This document shows, piece by piece, positions 11,395 through 23,989 of a DNA stretch of 64,000 bases (its first letter is position 1; every line of letters starts with the position of its first letter). Under the pieces are notes generated by a model. It saw only the letters and a list, made by a program, of their open reading frames with translations. It had not been told where the DNA came from and made no database searches. The stretch is taken from the NCBI GenBank assembly GCA_030062745.1, contig CP099843.1, positions 1,861,001 to 1,925,000 of the forward strand, read 5' to 3'. The position numbers were made by a program, and so were the translations under genes. This DNA is from Capitulum mitella (Eukaryota > Arthropoda > Thecostraca > Pollicipedomorpha > Pollicipedidae).

Positions 11395-12672
11395 GGAAGC
11401 TCGTTTTAGCGATGGACGCAGCCTCGCATTTAGCCCGGCACCGCCTGGTGTGTTTTTGTACCCGTGAGCGCCTGGGGGAATATCAAAAAGGGCACCCCCT
11501 ACTATCTCAGGATCTAACTGTCGGATCTGAACCGGTCTACCAACAATCGATAACCCTGAGCCTTGCGATTCAGAAAATACAATGTTAGCCCTTGTCACGT
11601 GATTGACGACGTCACGGGTTACGTAAAACGCATAACACGGCGTCGGAAAAACTGACATCGGTTTGTACGTCATATCATCGGCAATAGTGATCTTACAGCC
11701 TTCAGTTGGGCATCAAACGAAAGGCATTAATCTCCTGTATCAAATGCATGCCAAACTGCTAAAAAAACCAGGTCAAGATCAACCTAGGTGCGATTAAATG
11801 TTGGCCTTACTTTACATACCAGAGCTCGATACTTATTCGCAGCTGTTTTCATGTACGTGACAAAAAGGATGGAAGTGAGACCTTGTTATGATCACTTCTG
11901 AATTATCTGCGTTTCATTCGGTCAAGGTCAGTCTAGGTCAGGTCAGGTAAGATTACATTACTCTTCCTGACAAAGAGCGATGATTACTTCCTAGGATTCT
12001 TACCTGGGTCAAGTGCAGAGCTGAAATGATTCCTCGTGATAATTAAATCCGCTTTGTCTGCTCTTTGTCGGGTCAAGGTCAAAGCAGGTCACGACAGACA
12101 ATAATTTTCTTTTTTTCTGGCCAGGAACAATAATTGTCTCCGCCGCTGCTGAATGATCTTCTACAGCCAATGGTGTATTTCATTTCGTTTTGATATCTAC
12201 TTATGGCATGGCCTGACGTGATCTCACGTTACATTTGGTGAACCTCGCTGAGGCGCATGTAGATTTGCTTGTCTGGCGTGAACGATGGAGAAGGTCAGCG
12301 GCAACCACTTCTTTTACCCAGAATGCAAATCAATCAAATTGCCATCATGCATGTGACCTAGCATGACCTTTTATGTCACACGTGTCACGGTCGTATATCC
12401 TTTTAGGGACCGTATCCTGTGTAAATCCAAACAATTTATACATTGTCTGCGCGAATATCGTAAAAAAACGAGGCACCGCCTGATATGGCGCAGACAGTTC
12501 GGTAAGGGTTCACTTATGATGTTATATCTTCATGATCTGACCGAGCATGGGAATGGTTTTAATGCCAAAATATGTAAAAGTGACTGTTAACAGGTACTAA
12601 AAATTTGGTAGGTTGACTCAAACGGTTCAGAACTTATTCAAGAAAAACCGAGGACGCCATATTTGACAACCT
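11395..12672 (-). repeat. Right arm of the ~1.3 kb inverted repeat
   Basis: Reverse-complement counterpart of 8528-9880 in matching order along the arm (see that entry). It contains the GGTCAAGGTCAAAGCAGGTCA cluster at about 12073, mirrored by the TTGACCTTGACC cluster near 9160 in the left arm. Confidence 0.75.
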
Positions 12673-14385
12673 CGAGGCGGTGCTGGGCTCAACATGAATC
12701 CATGTTTGCTCTCTCCTAAGGTGCACAAAAGAGCGAAGTTTATGGTAGCTGTGCCGGAGATTACCACGGACCAGTGATGATTCGGAACAAATGGGCCGGG
12801 ATGCCGTCAGAATTTCAAAGCACGCGGACCAAGTGGTCTTATATCCTGCGGCCGGCCCCTTCAGGAGTGTGTGCTGGTGTTCTTAAAAAAAACTAGTAGC
12901 TTACCGCGCTTCGTATTAATGCTACCATGTTGCCTGGGATTTCGAAAAAGTTTGATACCCGTTGATTACTGCGAATTTTAATGATCGTCCAGTCAGCTGA
13001 ATATTAATCTGAACCATGCAAACTTTATAGGAATTACTTAATTGCTTCGATGTAGGGAGGTACTCCAGACTTACCACAAATTTCGAAGGTTATTACTATA
13101 CTGAGTGCAGTATAGGATTCCGCATGCGTCTTGACCCACTTTATGACAGAAACTTGTGTGGAAACAATAAGAATTCTGTTCATAATTAGTCCAGGACTCC
13201 TGTGTGGCTGTATGCGGCGTGTGTTAATTTTCCTCATTGTTACTCCAGAATAATCGCATTCTGCCTGCGATACAGCGATACGCCGTGGTATGCCGGCCGT
13301 GCATTCTTCGTAACAAAAGAAATTCGTCAATTAGATGACTTTCATATCTGCAGACGCGAAAGCCTCCGTTAGCTGGCCACTGGCCGGTAAGGGGCCGACG
13401 ACGGTGGTGGAACGGTAGCCGACTAGCTGCGGAACGACCGGTTGCCTGGGGCGCCATGGCCCTGTGCGCACAATGGACGCGACTCTGGTGACCGGAAATG
13501 ACGTCCACCGCTCGCTGCTGACGCCGCTGCTCGCCGTTTGGACGACTTTTCCCCGTCGTGCTCTCGAAGTGTCCTGTTTCGAGTTTCCGAGGGTGGTGCG
13601 GCGGCCGCGGTGGTCGCACGAGGCCGAGTGGGCTGGGTTTACGGAAATCCCGCGCCTGGAGCTTGTGGATGGACCGCTGTTCGCTTCTGTCATCGTTAAA
13701 ATGACGTCAGCGACGACCGTAGATCGGACAGGGTTGGTTATATCATATTATTTAAAGCGTGATTACCTTTCGTCCCAAGCATACTTCATTACAGTTTTAC
13801 CGTTAAGCGCCACATTGCTGTTTTACCTTCCCTCCCCCCATTTGCTCCGCGGCGCCTTCCTGGCTGCACCCCTGATCAGGTAGCGGTATAGCAGTCAAAT
13901 GTGTCTGATGGTGGAGTCCCTGGCGCTGCCCCAGATTCGCTCCTGATCGTGCCGCGGTGGTGGCCGGCTGAGTGCAGTGTGTGAAATTCCACTCCCTTGT
14001 CACCGGTGGTGGCCGGGCGGATCCGGTGCATGAAGCAGTGCTCCTTGGGCGCCTCCCCTAACCGCGTCCCCTGTCACGCAGTAGTGGTAGTGGGACGGAT
14101 CTGATGCGACGGCACGTTTGAAGTGGCTCGTCGGTGGCGCCAGCGCCAGCGGAGCTCCTGGAATGCTCTCCATTCGGGGGTACTCGATGGCGTGTTGGCC
14201 CGCGGTCGTCAGTATTGCTGCTTCAGAAAAGAAGCAGGCGGTAACGCTGCTCCCTTCATGGTAGCGCCTGCTGCTCGGATGGGGGGGGGAGCGTTTTGAG
14301 ACAGGCTGTTGGTCGAGAGGTAGTAGGAGGCAATAGAGGCAGTTCAGCTTTTTTAACTCTGTTGCAGTACCCATAGCGCTAGGGC
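12673..14385. other. Intergenic, no gene seen
   Basis: Contains a GC-rich segment (13.35-13.70 kb) in which both strands are open over ~130 codons. There is no recognisable domain and no convincing splice structure, so it is not called as a gene. Confidence 0.55.
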
Positions 14386-15425
14386 GCATTCTCGACCTGG
14401 GAGGGGGGCTTATTCCCCCCCCCCTGCGATCCCGAGAACTACCCGTCCGATTTCATCGCCTCAGCGTGAATTACGTTCTTTAACAAGAGCTTTTCAGAAA
14501 CTTGAAAGGGGTGTATACGGGGGGGAGTCTGAAAAAAAGTGTTTTTTTATTGCTGTAATTCGGCTGTTTGTGGACCGATGTTGATGCCGTTGGCATCACT
14601 CAAGAGTGGAACGATGGGGCGTTTCCTGTAGGCGCATACGTTGGAAATTTTGAGAAAATTCATAGGCGTTCACGGAACTTGAACATTGGGGCGAGCTAAA
14701 TTGAAATAAAAGTTAAAAATATTTTTTACCTTTTACTTCATGTTACACGTAAGTACAAATCGCATTACACTGTTTGTATAACGTTGGCATAGGCGGCGCC
14801 AGGGACATGGAAAAGGGAGAACTGTGTGTGCGATTGGGGTCTTAGGGCGCTCCAGCTACAAGGTCATAAGACATCCGAGGGATGACTCTCATGGTCGCAT
14901 GTTCATCAGGTCAGCTTGCGACATTTTGGCCTTAAATGACCTCAGATGACCTCAGAATTGCATGGGATGGCCTTAACTTCATTGCATAGTGTTTAAAAAT
15001 GTTTTCAACCATTTGAATTTACCATGTTTCTGAACGTCCTGTTTATGGCCGTCGTGATATAGGGTACGCGCGCGGATATTTTATGTCATATCGCCATGAT
15101 CCGACCTAATATAGACTTGAAATTTGAAACAAGGAGGGGGCACTGTTCTGAGTCATGTGTATTTTGGCTGTTACATGTTGATAATTCGCGTCAAAAATAT
15201 TTGCATAAAACAAAATTTTACTTCACCTGATCCTGTGAAGTGATCTCAGTTTAACAAAAATATCTGATGTAGGTTTGCCCAGTTATTTAGCTAAACACTC
15301 AAGTAAAATTTTTAGTCCCATGTTAAACACGTTTTTTTTGGCAGCCATGCTTCTTTTACCTTAAACAGTGACAAGAAATGGCCAGAGGTGACTTGCAAAA
15401 CGTGGCAGAACTCCGCTCCTAAATG
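14386..15425 (-). mobile_element. MITE-like element, copy C (truncated, inverted)
   Basis: The reverse complement of this segment aligns in order with copy B: the GAAATCGGAC..GTAGT..TCGAGATC end is at 14410-14460, the region with AATTTTGAAAATT near 14490-14660, and the CGGA..TTTTG region near 15395-15420. The outermost terminal repeat on the high-coordinate side is absent, so the copy is truncated by roughly 150 bases. Confidence 0.65.
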
Positions 15426-16149
15426 ATACGAAATTATAAAAAAATTAGCATAATACGTAGAAAGAACAGATAAGAAAGGTCACCAAATGTCGTGGGGCTG
15501 CTTCAAAAACCCTGGAAATAGCGAGCAAAAAACAAAGTGTAGCTTCTGAAGCACTCTCCCATATGGTTTTAAGTGCGGGGGTCATGGCGGCGAACATGGA
15601 TGGATCTGCCGTCACGACCAGATCTGAGGGCCGAGGAGCTATCATGCTAGACGTGGTGAGATGATCTTGACAGAGTTGGGGTTGTGGCTAAGTAAGCATG
15701 ACCGACACATTGTGGTGATGAAGTTTTTGCTCTCCTCACATTGTCAACCGTAAAAGCAAAACTTTTGCATTCCTGCAAAGTCAGTGAATGTACATTTTCC
15801 ATGTTAAGATCACGTACACGCCATCATGAACAGAAATTTCGCAGTTTTTGTGCACAATGTGTTCGCCACCACTGGTGTCGATTTGTATTCCTTTGAGAGG
15901 GCCCTGGTCCCCCTATTGTTGACCGGGGCCCCTCCAGTGCTGGTTTCGGCTCCCCAACAGTAAAGTGGGCTAAATCTGTTGAGAAACCCACATATGGGGG
16001 AGGTCAGGTTGTCGGGCCCTCGGCTCGGCCTCCCCCAATCATTTACAGAAATCGGCTCCCCTGTTCGTCCCGTACTCTCGCCACGACAGTGCACACAATA
16101 TAGTCTTGCACCGCGCAGCATCCTCGGGGGGCCACCCGGGCCTCCACTA
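15426..16149. other. Intergenic, no gene seen
   Basis: Mixed-composition DNA between the truncated repeat copy and the first GC island upstream of LMO. No gene is supported. Confidence 0.5.
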
Positions 16150-16560
16150 CCGCCTCCGACCGCGTTAGCAGCCGCAACAAACGGCGGCGGCGGCGCGGCT
16201 CACTGCGCGCCGATCGCCGCCGCGGCGCCGTAATTGGAACCGATGGCCGGCGCGGACAGGTGAGCGCGCCGCCGCGCTCCCGATCGGCGCCAATTGCGAC
16301 GCGCCGAATGGACGCCAGGGGCGGCGGCGGCGCGGGCGGCCGCCGGCCGGCCGATCCATTTTTGATCGGGCCGCCGCGTGCGACACGTGAGAAAACAGTC
16401 CGCCTGGTGATTGGCCGCGGCCGGAACGACCGGCGGCGGCGGCGGCGGCCCGCCGGCGACCTGGCGACCTGGCCGGCGGCCTCCCGGCGGTCTGATTTAA
16501 TGGCTGCCGTTGGCGCCGCCTTATTTGGGGAGACGCTCGAAATTGAATGAAGCGGTTGCG
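16150..16560. promoter_or_regulatory. GC/CpG island with AATTG/ATTGG words, candidate LMO-upstream regulatory element
   Basis: About 400 bases of extreme GC and CpG density. It contains the inverted CCAAT word ATTGG twice (near 16215 and 16410) and isolated AATTG words. The open frames running through it on both strands are expected from composition. Regulatory assignment is inference from position about 10 kb upstream of the LMO LIM exons and from similarity in style to other islands in the locus. Confidence 0.4.
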
Positions 16561-17284
16561 TCGGGGCGGCCTCGTGACGGACCGACAGGAACGGGCCAAT
16601 CGTGGCACGCTGTTGCTGGACTCTCCCTGGACATTTCAGCAGTCCCCAGGCGAGCGGGTAGTGAAGATTAAGTTAGCTGACGCCTGAAATGAAATAAAAT
16701 GAAATTACAGAAGTGGATAACGGTCGTCGGCAAAGCTGTTCCCATGAAATATTCTCACCCTGCCCACCACATATCTGTACCTCCGTCCCAGCCGTTTCTG
16801 AACCTCGTGAAGACGTGCTGACACGATTTCCATCGAAAGCTGTCATAAGATCGGCCATTTTTTACCAGTTTTCCTTACGAAGGCTTTTCCTTCGACGTCA
16901 GCACCGTTCACGGACTTTGCCATACCACTCTAGTGATGACAAACCTAATTAAGAGCATGCGATGGGCTCCGAACGCTCCTGGGGAACACTCACGTCCAGG
17001 CATCAGATTAAATCGTTTTTGTTAACGCGTGTGTCTCCTCTCCCATATTCTGTGTTCTTGCCTTCCTTCCCCTCCCCATGTCGTCCCCCACGTCCCGAGT
17101 CCAGCCCCTGCCGACCGCAGATGGCCGCGCCGAGTATTGTGCGCATTTTGCACCTCATTACACTTCAATAATTGATAGGCAGGCCATTAGGGCGGCCGGC
17201 CGGCGACAAGAACAGTGGGCGCGCCTAATGACGGCGCTGCCAGCACGTGCGGCTCGCAGCCGGCCGCCGCCGCTGTCCGCTAAT

Positions 17285-17665
17285 GGCGTGCACGCTGTCA
17301 GAGGCCGCTGTCATGTGCACACCGTCAGCAGGGGCCGCCCTGTGCACACTGCCAGGAGTCGCCGTCCTGGGCACCCTATCAGAGATGTCTGTCACCGGCG
17401 CAGTGTCGGAGGCGGCCGTCCTGTGCACACTGCCAGGAGTCGCCGACCTGGGCACCCTATCAGAGATGTCTGTCACCGGCGCAGTGTCGGAGGCGGCCGT
17501 CCTGTGCACACTGCCGGGTGTTGCCCTGTCAGGATGTCTGTCACCGGCGCAGTGTCGGAGGCGGCCGTCCTGTGCACACTGCCAGGAGTCGCCGTCCTGG
17601 GCTCCCTGTCAGAGATGTCTGTCACCGGCGCAGTGTCGGAGGCGGCCGTCCTGTGCACGTGTTCA
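17285..17665. repeat. 81-bp minisatellite
   Basis: The word CAGTGTCGGAGGCGGCCGTC recurs at 17401, 17482, 17550 and 17631 (spacings 81, 68, 81), with a partial copy before 17400. One unit carries a 13-base deletion. Because 81 is a multiple of three, long open frames arise on both strands, including an apparent 456-codon frame; these are not taken as genes. Confidence 0.9.
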
Positions 17666-19049
17666 GGTCCTGGTCGCCCAGTTCACCGAGCACCGTGCAC
17701 GCCCGGCGTCCGCCGAGGCGGCCCGGTACCGTCCGCCGAGCCCTCCGCGCCGCTCACTAATGACTCTCAGACTCGCTTTGATGTCGGGCCGGTGGGAGGG
17801 GGGGGGGGAGGGAAGCGGGGGTGCCGCTCGCTCTGGCACGGTATCGCTCTGCAGCGGCAGTCGCCGGCCTCGGTATCTGCTGTATCAGTGTGTGGTGACG
17901 GAAGTGGCCGACCAAGACGCCGCCGACTTCCGGTGAGCCGCCGGCTGCCGGGCAAACGCCGACCTCGAGCTGGCGCCAGCGCGCCGCCGCCCGCGTCTGC
18001 CACCAGCGAGCGGCGCCGGGATTCTCTGAGCCTGCAGCCGGCGCGATTGTCACCAGGCTGGCTTCCTCGCGCCGTCTCGCGTCTCCGAGGCCGCAGGCCG
18101 CAGTCTTCCGTGAGCGGGGCGATACTCGTCGTACGGCAGACCGTCGGCAACAAGTCTCCCCGGTCACGCCGGGCCTGCTGCCGGGCGTGGGAAGCCGCGC
18201 CTCCTAACCGCGCCTTCGTGGGGCGCCATCCTCATTGGAGCGGACGGGCCTGGTGGATTACTTCGCAACGGCAACTTGCCGGCCGCCGAGATGATGCTTC
18301 AGAGTTTCAATCGGGGTGTGTAATAGACTCCGGAACCCACTCCGCGCTGTCCAATAGGCTGGAAAGGCACCGGCGCGATGAGGGAACTCGAGCTCTTTGC
18401 CAAGTGTCCAAGCGGAATGTGCTGGAAGCCGTCGGGGCTTGTTTGTGATTGGAGCCGATATGGGCCGAACTCATGATTTACGCCTGGAGAAAAGGGTGAT
18501 CCAGAAGAGAAAAGGGCGGGATTGTCCGGGGCTGAGCATTGGCACCGTAACACATTAGCGAGTCCGACCCAGTATTCGTTTCTTTCCCGCGCATTGCTCA
18601 CCAGCTAGCGCAGAGTGGACCCATTTATGATGTCATCTGCGCCACAGATCATTTGATTACTCGCGGACTTAGTGGTCACGACTACGCTTGCGGGCGCGTG
18701 TGAATAGGCGGAATGAACGTTGTCCAGGTTCACAAGTTTGTGGTGTCGGTATCGTACTGGGTCACGCACTGACCAGGTCCCACTGACCTGCTCCAGCTTC
18801 CCCCTCACACCCGAACAGTGGGACGTTGATCTTTCCTCTAACACAACCAGCCGGTGCTTGTCTGTGAAGTACAATAGTGGGGGCCAGTTTGTTAGTCTGA
18901 CGCCGTCTGCCAGGAGCCAGAGCCACACCATCTGTCTCTGGCTTCCCAGACGTTGCCAGGAAGACTCTGTGTTAGGGACGGTTAATTGCGCTGCTCATCG
19001 TAATCTACACGGTTATCAGCCACGGTCGGTCTATTAAGTCTGCGTCGGC
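17666..19049. other. Upstream LMO region, no gene seen
   Basis: GC-rich DNA up to about 18.3 kb, then mixed composition. An 11-base G run lies at 17798-17808. No exon with family resemblance was found. Confidence 0.45.
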
Positions 19050-19640
19050 CGGCCATGCAAGTCATGCTGCACTCCATCAGACGCGGCCGCACCGGCGGAC
19101 GTGGCCGTCTCAGGCTCGCACGAGCCGATCGCGGCGTTCGGCGCCAGCCGTCCGTCCCTCAGGCGTCCGCCGCACGGTGCCGCTCATCCTGGACAAACCC
19201 GCCGTTCGACTCGCGGGCGAGGATGACGGACGAGGCGCGCATGTCGAAAGCTTTAATTGAATCGCGCACCGAGGGCGCGCGGCGTAAATTATTAGCCGGC
19301 CGCCGGTGACTCAGCGGCGGCCGCCACCGCCAAATTGTCCGGCTCAATTCCCATCAATTCCGCCGGCCCGGCTATCGGATGGCCGCATCTCGCGATGCCC
19401 TGCGGCGCACTACGGGCCAATTAAGGCGGCGCGCTGCCATTGCAGACGCGTGCCGGTCGCCTGCATGCCATTAGGCGGGCCGGGCCGGCCGAGGCGGCCG
19501 CCGCCGCGGCAGGCCGGCTGGGATGAGGCCGGTGGTTCGGGCGGCCGGCCACGGCCGCGACGTATCGCGCGCCATCTGCCAATTAGCCGGGCATTTTAAT
19601 TGAGCATTGAGGTGACGGCTGGCGGGGCCCTGCATCGGAA
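19050..19640. promoter_or_regulatory. GC island with dense ATTA/AATT cores, candidate enhancer
   Basis: A highly GC-rich stretch studded with AT cores such as TTTAATTGAA (19252), AAATTATTAGCC (19286), CCAATTAAGG (19417), CCATTAGGCGG (19468), CCAATTAGCCGG (19578) and TTTTAATTGAG (19594). Islands of GC with preserved homeodomain-type cores are what developmental enhancers of genes like LMO often look like. Conservation could not be tested. Confidence 0.4.
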
Positions 19641-22600
19641 CCAGCGGCGGCGCGGCGGGGGGGGGGGGGGTGATGTTCGGTTGAGGGCGGCCTGGGCAGG
19701 CATTCGAGTCTGATGGCTGGGGCGGGCTCTCCCCAGTCTGCGTTCCGGGACTGCGCCCAAGACACTGACTACGAGAGGTGCTTCCGTCATACAACGAAGT
19801 ATTTAATCCCAAATAGCGCTTGACAGGCTCAGAGACCCTGTTCAAGGTTACGAGGCTTTTTTGCGGAATTCAGGGAAATACGTCTATTAGTAACTGAGCT
19901 ACGCTAGTGGCATGATGAGCCTGTTCATGAAAGCATATGCACTGTACAGTAAGGATCCAGTACAGTAAGTACAGTAAGCCAAACTTCAAGGAGCGTGCCA
20001 TGCCGCTGTTTGACCGATTTTCCGGGTCATAGGGGTGTGGTAGTGCTTTTCCTCCCAAGATTTGAATAGTTAGCTTGGTTTACCTGGATGAGTTGATATC
20101 AAGACCACGTCATCCGCAAGGCCAATCCTGCCTATGTTTTGACTGATTAAACCTGCTTCTTTAAGTGCTGCTTATTGTTCAGAAAGGAATTACATGTTGC
20201 GGTTGGATTTTTTACGTTGACGTGACTGCCATCGTCGGAATAGGGAGTGCCACTCCCCATGAGGTTGTTCGCAGACCTCCGGCGAACGGCGGGCGTCAGC
20301 AGCGTGAAATCTGCAATAGCTAAATTTGCATTTTTGCGCGCGATTTCATAAAAAGGTGTTTTTAGGTCATGTGAGGTCTTGGAGTTAAAACGGCACTTCT
20401 GGGGTTTGGAAACCGTCTTGCCTCGATCTGGGGTCCTTTTTGGTTTCTTTGTCAGGAGTATGACGAGACATGGGGTCTGTTTTAATACAGCACTGCTTCC
20501 GCGTATCTTTGACAATAATTGGCCTTTGGAGGGTGAAGTGGGGGCTCTGCCCACACGTAACCTGAAGCTTATTCCGAACCGGTCGTAAGGCAATTTTCGG
20601 CGGTGTTTACCATGGTAACTATTTCTACATCTCTCGATGGTCGAAACTCTGTTCTGCGACAAAAAGGCATAGTTTTGGGACTGGCACCATCAGAAAAGGT
20701 GGTTATGAGATTTCAGCGTTCTTTTGCCTGGCCTCTTCTTGAGGGAAAACAACCATTGACTACTGTCTGTCCGTCTGACTGACCTGCCAGACTGTCCGGC
20801 TGATTTAAGCTTTTTTAAGCGAAGACGTCGTTTGTCCTGTCATATACACTTTTTCGAGAAGACTACACAGGAACTGTGATGGCTTCAAACACTGGTCCTT
20901 TCCAGTTTCGGCTCTGGCAACCAGCTCGATCAGAGATGGCCCGTAACCATTGTCATAGACTGCCTACACTTGTCGTGCGTCGTTTTCTGTTGAATGGGCA
21001 TTATCAGCGGGGTAATCGGCCACAGATCAAACTCAGTTGCACTGCAAACGCACTGCCGGCCGCGGCAGGCACCAGGATGTTGCACAACTTTGCGAACTAA
21101 CGGTCACAGGGTACTGCGTGCCGTCCATATTGATACGCACTGATGCTCAGGACCCGACAAAGAAAACCTGCTTACATTCCCGGCGTAGGCGATAAGTACA
21201 TTATGAAATTTAGAGCGATGCGTTATTAAGTTTAGAGCAATCTTTGTTCGTGCTGTTGTTGACTTTTGTATTCGCAAAATACGTTCGCTATGTCGCGCTC
21301 GTGACCGTTACAGTTTCAACATCATTTAAAACCAGCGCTACTTTTCACGTCTTACGTGTTTCATTGCAGGAGATTTCGCAAAGCTGTTGTGGGATGAGTT
21401 GGCTGAATAGGACTTCAGACCTTTTTTCGGTCATTACAATAGGCTTGTTGAAATCTTTGACGAGTGTGAAGTTCTAGACCCCAAGACCCCCACGATCTCC
21501 AACCTTGCCGTGGTCGTCGTCATGTGACAGTACATCTTGTTTAAGCCAATCTGGATTTAGCTGAAGTGGTGCGTGGAACACGAAGCCTGAATGTGGTGGT
21601 CGTGAGGCATACGATATCCTCTGAGGTCTGCATGAAATACAGCCTTGTAATCCACGCAACTCTCGTTGCTTCCTAACCATACATATAACACTAAGGCTCT
21701 CAAGCTGTCACCTGTTGGGCGCCGAATGACCCTGCAGTCGGTGCGCCCCTAAGCCCCAATAACCAACCAACCAAGCTGTCACCTGTGACTATGGTATGTG
21801 CATATGACGACTTCGGTAATTCATTTGGTTTGCACTGAACTACGGTAGGTGTGATTCACAAATTTAAAACAATTTTAGTATGGTCATTCAGACATGTAAA
21901 CTCCTCTTTCGGCACTTATGGTCAGCATCTACATCCAAGCAGCCGCGCTCCCTCAGTGTCGGTTCCGTTGAATCCAGGGCCTCCGTTCCTCCGTCCTTCG
22001 TCGGCTCCCCTCTGCTGCCGTCGGCTTCCCATTCACCAGGCGGCGGCGGATCGCTGGGGGCCCGCTAGTACCGTGTACCGTCACCAGATGCCTCTGCCGG
22101 CGCGGCCGGCCGGCCGTGCGCGGGCCGCGGCCGGCCGGCGGCAGTCGCCGTCGCTGCGTCGGGTGGAAGGGTAACGGAGCGAGTGTCCCCGGCAGCGGCC
22201 GCCGATGTTGACCGAGGCGAGCGCGCCGGTCGTGATCGCGTCCCGCCAGGAGCGGGGCGTGACGTCAGAGAGGACAGCTGACAGCCGCGGTGAGTGCCGG
22301 TCGGCGCGGCCACCTCGTTCGTGACTGACCGCGCGCTGCGACAGTAATGACGTCTGTGCGTTGACGTTGTCCCTCTGGGAAGTCACGGTTTCCATTGGAA
22401 TCAGGGGAACAGACGTGCGGCTTGCTGGTCGTCTTAGTTGCGTTGGGTTTCATTTTTTTTTTACATAGGTAAGGCGACAGGGCTCTACCTTCGTGCGTTC
22501 TCACGATCGTAGCTTCGTGCGTTCTCACGATCAGGACCAAAGCCCAGCCTCGGCCCGATGTTTGCGCCGATGAATGGAACCCAAGATGCTCTGCAGTATC

Positions 22601-22944
22601 TTCGGTTGTGGTACATGCCCAGGAGCTCCCTGTTTATTAGGACTGAATGCCGAGCGTTATGCTAAGCGTCGCGACCTCAACTCGCTCCCAGACTTTTAGG
22701 TACCTTACTTGGTTTGTGTATCGGATCCATCTTAGCTTCTTTCGTTACCGGGCGGCTTCTTCCATTATATCCTGCCAGTCGCCATTGGTGCACACTCAGT
22801 CAAGCTCGCCGGCCCCCGGTTTGCATTCCGCCTGACATTTAGACGTTCGGTTGGCGTCTGAATGGATTCCACGAAGCGCGGCGAGCCTGGCGTATCTCAC
22901 CCGTGCACCAGGACTTTGCCACTTCGAAACAGTGTTGTAGTTAA
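19641..22944. other. Upstream LMO region, no gene seen
   Basis: Mixed composition with a 14-base G tract at 19657-19670 and a short AACC repeat near 21757. Short open frames (for example 20147-20662 minus and 20876-21100 plus) lack recognisable features. The missing first LMO exon could lie here or elsewhere upstream. Confidence 0.45.
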
Positions 22945-23470
22945 CTGTCTTACCTGCACAGAAAGCCTCTGCCGTCGCTGACGGCTCAGCCGCGAACCGT
23001 AATCCGAGCGCCTGGCCGCAATTAGCCGGGCCCACATCGTCAGGCGGGCTGCTCCATCGCCGCGTCGATCTGAAAGCGATCGGCCGCGGGCGGCCTGCAA
23101 ATCCATGCTTCAATTACCGGCGGTCGAGCGTCGTCAGGGAGCGCCGTCCAATCAGTCTCCAGTCCGCGGCCCGGCGGGCCAATCAGTCGCGTCCGCCCGC
23201 GCCCAATCGGACGCCCACTGTTAGCCAAATGAAACCGGGATGTTGTGCCATTATTTGAGAAATGTGACGAGTGTTTAATGGTCTTTTTGTCCGGGCCGGA
23301 TAGGTTTCCGGCGGCGGCGGTTTTTGCCGAGCGAGACGGCGATTGTCGGGCTGAGTTGGCTGGAGGAGGCGGGAGGCGGGCGCGCAGTGCGCGGCGGCCG
23401 GCGCCGAGCGGCACGTGCCGCGGCCGCCGGCCGCCACCGCCCGTCTTTGGACCCTCGTCCGACTGGTCGA
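22945..23470. promoter_or_regulatory. GC island with three clustered CCAAT boxes, candidate promoter
   Basis: CCAATCAG at 23148-23155, CCAATCAG at 23179-23186 and CCAATCGG at 23203-23210 lie within 63 bases of a CpG-rich island. NF-Y binds CCAAT boxes and multiple boxes with ~24-32 bp spacing are typical of promoters. It lies 3.2 kb upstream of the first recognised LMO exon and is a candidate LMO start region, but no coding exon with the required splice phase was identified next to it. Confidence 0.4.
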
Positions 23471-23659
23471 CGCGTCACGTGGGCCCGGTCCTGTCGTGCC
23501 TCCCGCTCCTCATCCTTCGGACGGCTCGGCCTGGCGCAGTCGTGGCAGATGCCGCTCTGGTGTCTGAGGCAATATTGTGACCGGCTGTCGCTTTAACTTC
23601 GCCACAACTGCCGCCGGCGGGCTGAGCGAGGATCGGTGTGACGAATTGGCGGGTGGTTG

Positions 23660-23915
23660 ACTGACACGAAAGACGGACGTACGGATGGAAGAACGGACGG
23701 AGGGACGGGGGACAGGCGGATGGACTGACGGCTGGGCAGACAGAACGACAGCAGACGAATGGACGGACAAACGGCGTACGGAGCGCGGAGAGACTGACGG
23801 AGAGACGAACGGACGAACGGAGGAACAAACGTACGGACAAACATAGGGACGGAGGGGCACGCGGAGGGACGAAGGGGGAGTCAGAGGGGCGGACTGACGG
23901 ACGGACGGGGCGTCC
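23660..23915. repeat. Degenerate (GACG/GGAC)n simple repeat
   Basis: A quarter kilobase built of imperfect GGAC/GACGGA/ACGGAC words on the plus strand, giving Ser/Arg/Pro/Val-rich open frames on the minus strand. Those frames are compositional. Confidence 0.85.
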
Positions 23916-23989
23916 GACCGTTGGTAACGACTGGTGCACGGCCAGATGCACCCTGCGCCGGCTGGAACAATCCATTACAAACGCATCGA

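Noticed and set aside
16240..16257. ATG..GACAG followed by GTGAGC as the missing first LMO coding exon
   Set aside because: It would leave two bases of a codon, but the LIM1 exon at 26363 needs a preceding exon that leaves one; joining them reads the wrong frame.
17078..18448. 456-codon plus-strand open frame
   Set aside because: It runs through the 81-bp minisatellite and continues through very GC-rich DNA where stops are rare; the product is Arg/Pro/Ser/Ala-rich with no domain.
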